Positions 14,612-15,289 of a stretch of 15,289 nucleotides of DNA are shown here, in pieces. Position 1 is the first letter of the stretch. Every line of letters starts with the position of its first letter. The notes beneath the pieces were generated by a model that was given only the letters and a program-made list of their open reading frames with translations, did no database searches and had not been told where the DNA came from. This stretch comes from a bacterium (GTDB taxonomy: Bacteria > KSB1 > UBA2214), in NCBI GenBank assembly GCA_029560815.1, contig JAKQKF010000069.1:1-15289 (forward strand). Direction: 5' to 3'. The position numbers and the translations under genes are program-made.

Positions 14612-14850
14612 TTTTTACAAAATCTCCATTTTTCTGCTGCCTCGAGCTGCACATTGCGGCTAAATTTCACAGGCATGCCCCCCTCCCTTCCATTGCAGAG
14701 AATTCTCTCAATACCCCTCAAAGTATTGGTCCCACCCGGATAAAAATAAAATAGTGAACTAGAGGCGGGAACCGGCATTTTAAAAGGTTGCCTCTTCGGC
14801 CGGGACACACGCTGCGAGTATGATGGAGATAGTCTGGAGGGATTGGGATA
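14612..14850. other. Non-coding stretch upstream of the regulator promoter
   Basis: I see no supportable gene on either strand here. Besides the inverted repeat at 14761-14795, there is a small CAATAC/GTATTG hairpin (14709-14714 with 14723-14728) and an A-rich patch (14741-14752). Together with the tandem repeats to its right, it forms the intergenic region between the minus-strand locus and the plus-strand gene at 15181. Confidence 0.5.
14761..14795. other. Inverted repeat with interrupted stem
   Basis: AGAGGC (14761-14766) pairs with GCCTCT (14790-14795), and AACC (14770-14773) pairs with GGTT (14786-14789), leaving a GGG bulge and a loop containing TTTTAAAA. On the minus strand it is followed, after about 8 nt, by a T-rich tract (TATTTTATTTTTA). 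It could be a weak terminator for minus-strand transcription entering from the repeat region, upstream of the regulator promoter. The spacing is not canonical. Confidence 0.3.
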
Positions 14851-15022
14851 CACGGTACAAGGAGCCGGATGGGAACGAGATTTTTACAGGGGACGCGGCA
14901 CAAGGTGCCGGATGGGAACGAGATTTTTACAGGGTACGTGGCACAAGGTGTTGGATGGGAACGAGATTTTTACAGGGTACGCGGTACAAGGTGCCGGATG
15001 CGAACCAGATTTCTGCAGGGGA
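14851..15022 (+). repeat. Tandem array of about four 43-bp repeats with a hairpin in each unit
   Basis: Units begin at 14851, 14894, 14937 and 14980; the period of 43 is fixed by GGGAACGAG at 14871, 14914 and 14957 and its variant in the fourth copy. A decayed partial fifth copy starts at 15023. Each unit reads roughly CGCGGCACAAGGTGCCG, then GATGGGAACGAGATTTTTAC, then AGGGTA. CGGCAC-AAG-GTGCCG (14896-14910 in unit 2) forms a 6-bp stem with a 3-nt loop. Units 3 and 4 keep pairing through G-T wobbles if read as plus-strand RNA, and unit 1 has one mismatch. There are no spacers, so it is not CRISPR. The period is not a multiple of three and no plus-strand frame has a stop, so open frames here are repeat artefacts. 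Confidence 0.9.
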
Positions 15023-15041
15023 CGGCGCACAGCGGTCAAGT

Positions 15042-15064
15042 GGTACCCAGAATCAGGGGGTACC
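15042..15064. other. GGTACCC inverted repeat beside the 43-bp array
   Basis: GGTACCC (15042-15048) and GGGTACC (15058-15064) form a perfect 7-bp stem with a 9-nt loop. The same GGTACCC recurs at 15059-15065 and at 15171-15177, just before the plus-strand start codon. No T-run follows on the plus strand, so it does not look like a terminator for plus-strand transcription. Confidence 0.5.
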
Positions 15065-15082
15065 CTGGTAAAAAAATCTCCT

Positions 15083-15127
15083 TTGATTATTTGCCCAAAG
15101 TAAACTATATTAGACAAATCATATAAT
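15083..15127 (+). promoter_or_regulatory. Candidate promoter elements for the plus-strand gene at 15181
   Basis: TTGATT (15083-15088) and TATATT (15106-15111) are 17 nt apart, matching 4/6 and 5/6 of the sigma-70 boxes. A perfect TATAAT at 15122-15127 lies slightly further on but lacks a recognisable -35. A GGCAGG/CCTGCC hairpin (15130-15157) would fall in the 5' leader. Confidence 0.5.
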
Positions 15128-15129
15128 CC

Positions 15130-15157
15130 GGCAGGCAGGGACCGCTCGCCTCCTGCC
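15130..15157 (+). other. Hairpin in the presumed 5' leader of the plus-strand gene
   Basis: GGCAGG (15130-15135) pairs with CCTGCC (15152-15157). After a one-base bulge, AGG (15137-15139) pairs with CCT (15149-15151). It ends 23 nt before the ATG at 15181. No T-tract follows, so a leader structure is likelier than a terminator. Confidence 0.35.
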
Positions 15158-15180
15158 TTCCTCACCAACCGGTACCCTTA

Positions 15181-15289
15181 ATGGCTGATCCCCTCCTTTT
15201 CAGCGGTGAACTGCCCTACCGGCAGCGCTGTGAAAAAATCCTCACCCTTCTCGGCGTCAACCCCAAAGCCGGCCTCACCGCAGCCGAGG
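15181..15289 (+). CDS. N-terminal fragment, possibly a cation-transporting P-type ATPase (runs off right edge)
   Basis: The ATG at 15181 opens a frame that remains open to the window edge, giving 36 residues that begin MADPLLFSGELPYRQR. The segment CEKILTLLGVNPKAGLTAAE resembles the N-terminal cytoplasmic domain of P-type cation ATPases, where a helix ending in 'LGxdpxxGL(S/T)xxEA' precedes the first membrane helices. This rests on a short match, and the membrane helices and phosphorylation motif would lie outside the window. No Shine-Dalgarno is visible before the ATG, and no other start codon is available downstream of the in-frame TAA at 15124. The gene points away from the minus-strand locus, with the tandem repeats lying between. 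Confidence 0.45.
   Translation, partial: MADPLLFSGELPYRQRCEKILTLLGVNPKAGLTAAE

Noticed and set aside
14851..15031. CRISPR array
   Set aside because: The units are directly adjacent with no unique spacers, and no cas gene lies nearby.
15042..15064. Intrinsic terminator for plus-strand transcription
   Set aside because: The stem is followed by an A-run rather than a T-run on the plus strand.
14820..15126. Three overlapping plus-strand open frames of about 85 codons across the tandem repeats
   Set aside because: The 43-bp unit has no stop in any plus frame and its length is not a multiple of three, so every frame reads through the same peptides in rotation. There is no ribosome site and no family resemblance.

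Overview
The window looks like chromosomal DNA of a GC-rich, Gram-negative member of the FCB superphylum outside the classic Bacteroidetes, such as the Calditrichota, KSB1, Ignavibacteria or Zixibacteria grade. The signs are a secreted protein with a type IX secretion (T9SS) sorting tail of the 'NYPNPFNPSTT' kind, a second protein with a 'VVPNPY' tail, a PorV/PorQ-family outer-membrane protein, and a TonB-dependent receptor with an N-terminal carboxypeptidase-regulatory-like domain but no SusD partner. The lineage is inferred from these protein styles; there is no rRNA or other phylogenetic marker.

Almost everything reads on the minus strand, so transcription runs from high to low coordinates. 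In that order: a LacI-family regulator (14509-13481) with a near-consensus promoter and a palindromic operator; a small probable lipoprotein of unknown function (13359-12499) with a second matching operator just upstream; a carbohydrate ABC importer made of a lipoprotein solute-binding protein (12472-11156) and two permeases (11143-10241, 10241-9390); a secreted protein with two nearly identical CBM9-like domains and a T9SS tail (9213-7297); a zinc-type polyol/sugar dehydrogenase lacking the structural-zinc lobe (7165-6215); a TonB-dependent receptor (6188-3333); a large exported beta-rich protein (3315-1111); a PorV/PorQ-like barrel (1087-101); and the first codons of another gene running off the left edge (70-1). 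Gaps between genes are short or overlapping except 176 nt before the CBM9 gene and 131 nt before the dehydrogenase.

The most economical reading is a LacI-controlled carbohydrate-use locus that spans the whole envelope: surface capture (CBM9 protein, TonB receptor, exported partner and PorV-like barrel), inner-membrane import (ABC proteins) and a first cytoplasmic oxidation (dehydrogenase). No ABC ATPase and no glycoside hydrolase lie in the window, so those must be encoded elsewhere. The sugar cannot be told from sequence.

The right end (about 14610-15180) is a roughly 570-nt non-coding stretch. It holds several inverted repeats and about four tandem copies of a 43-bp unit that can form a small hairpin, followed by candidate promoter elements and the first 36 codons of a plus-strand gene (15181 onward) that resembles the N-terminus of a cation-transporting P-type ATPase.
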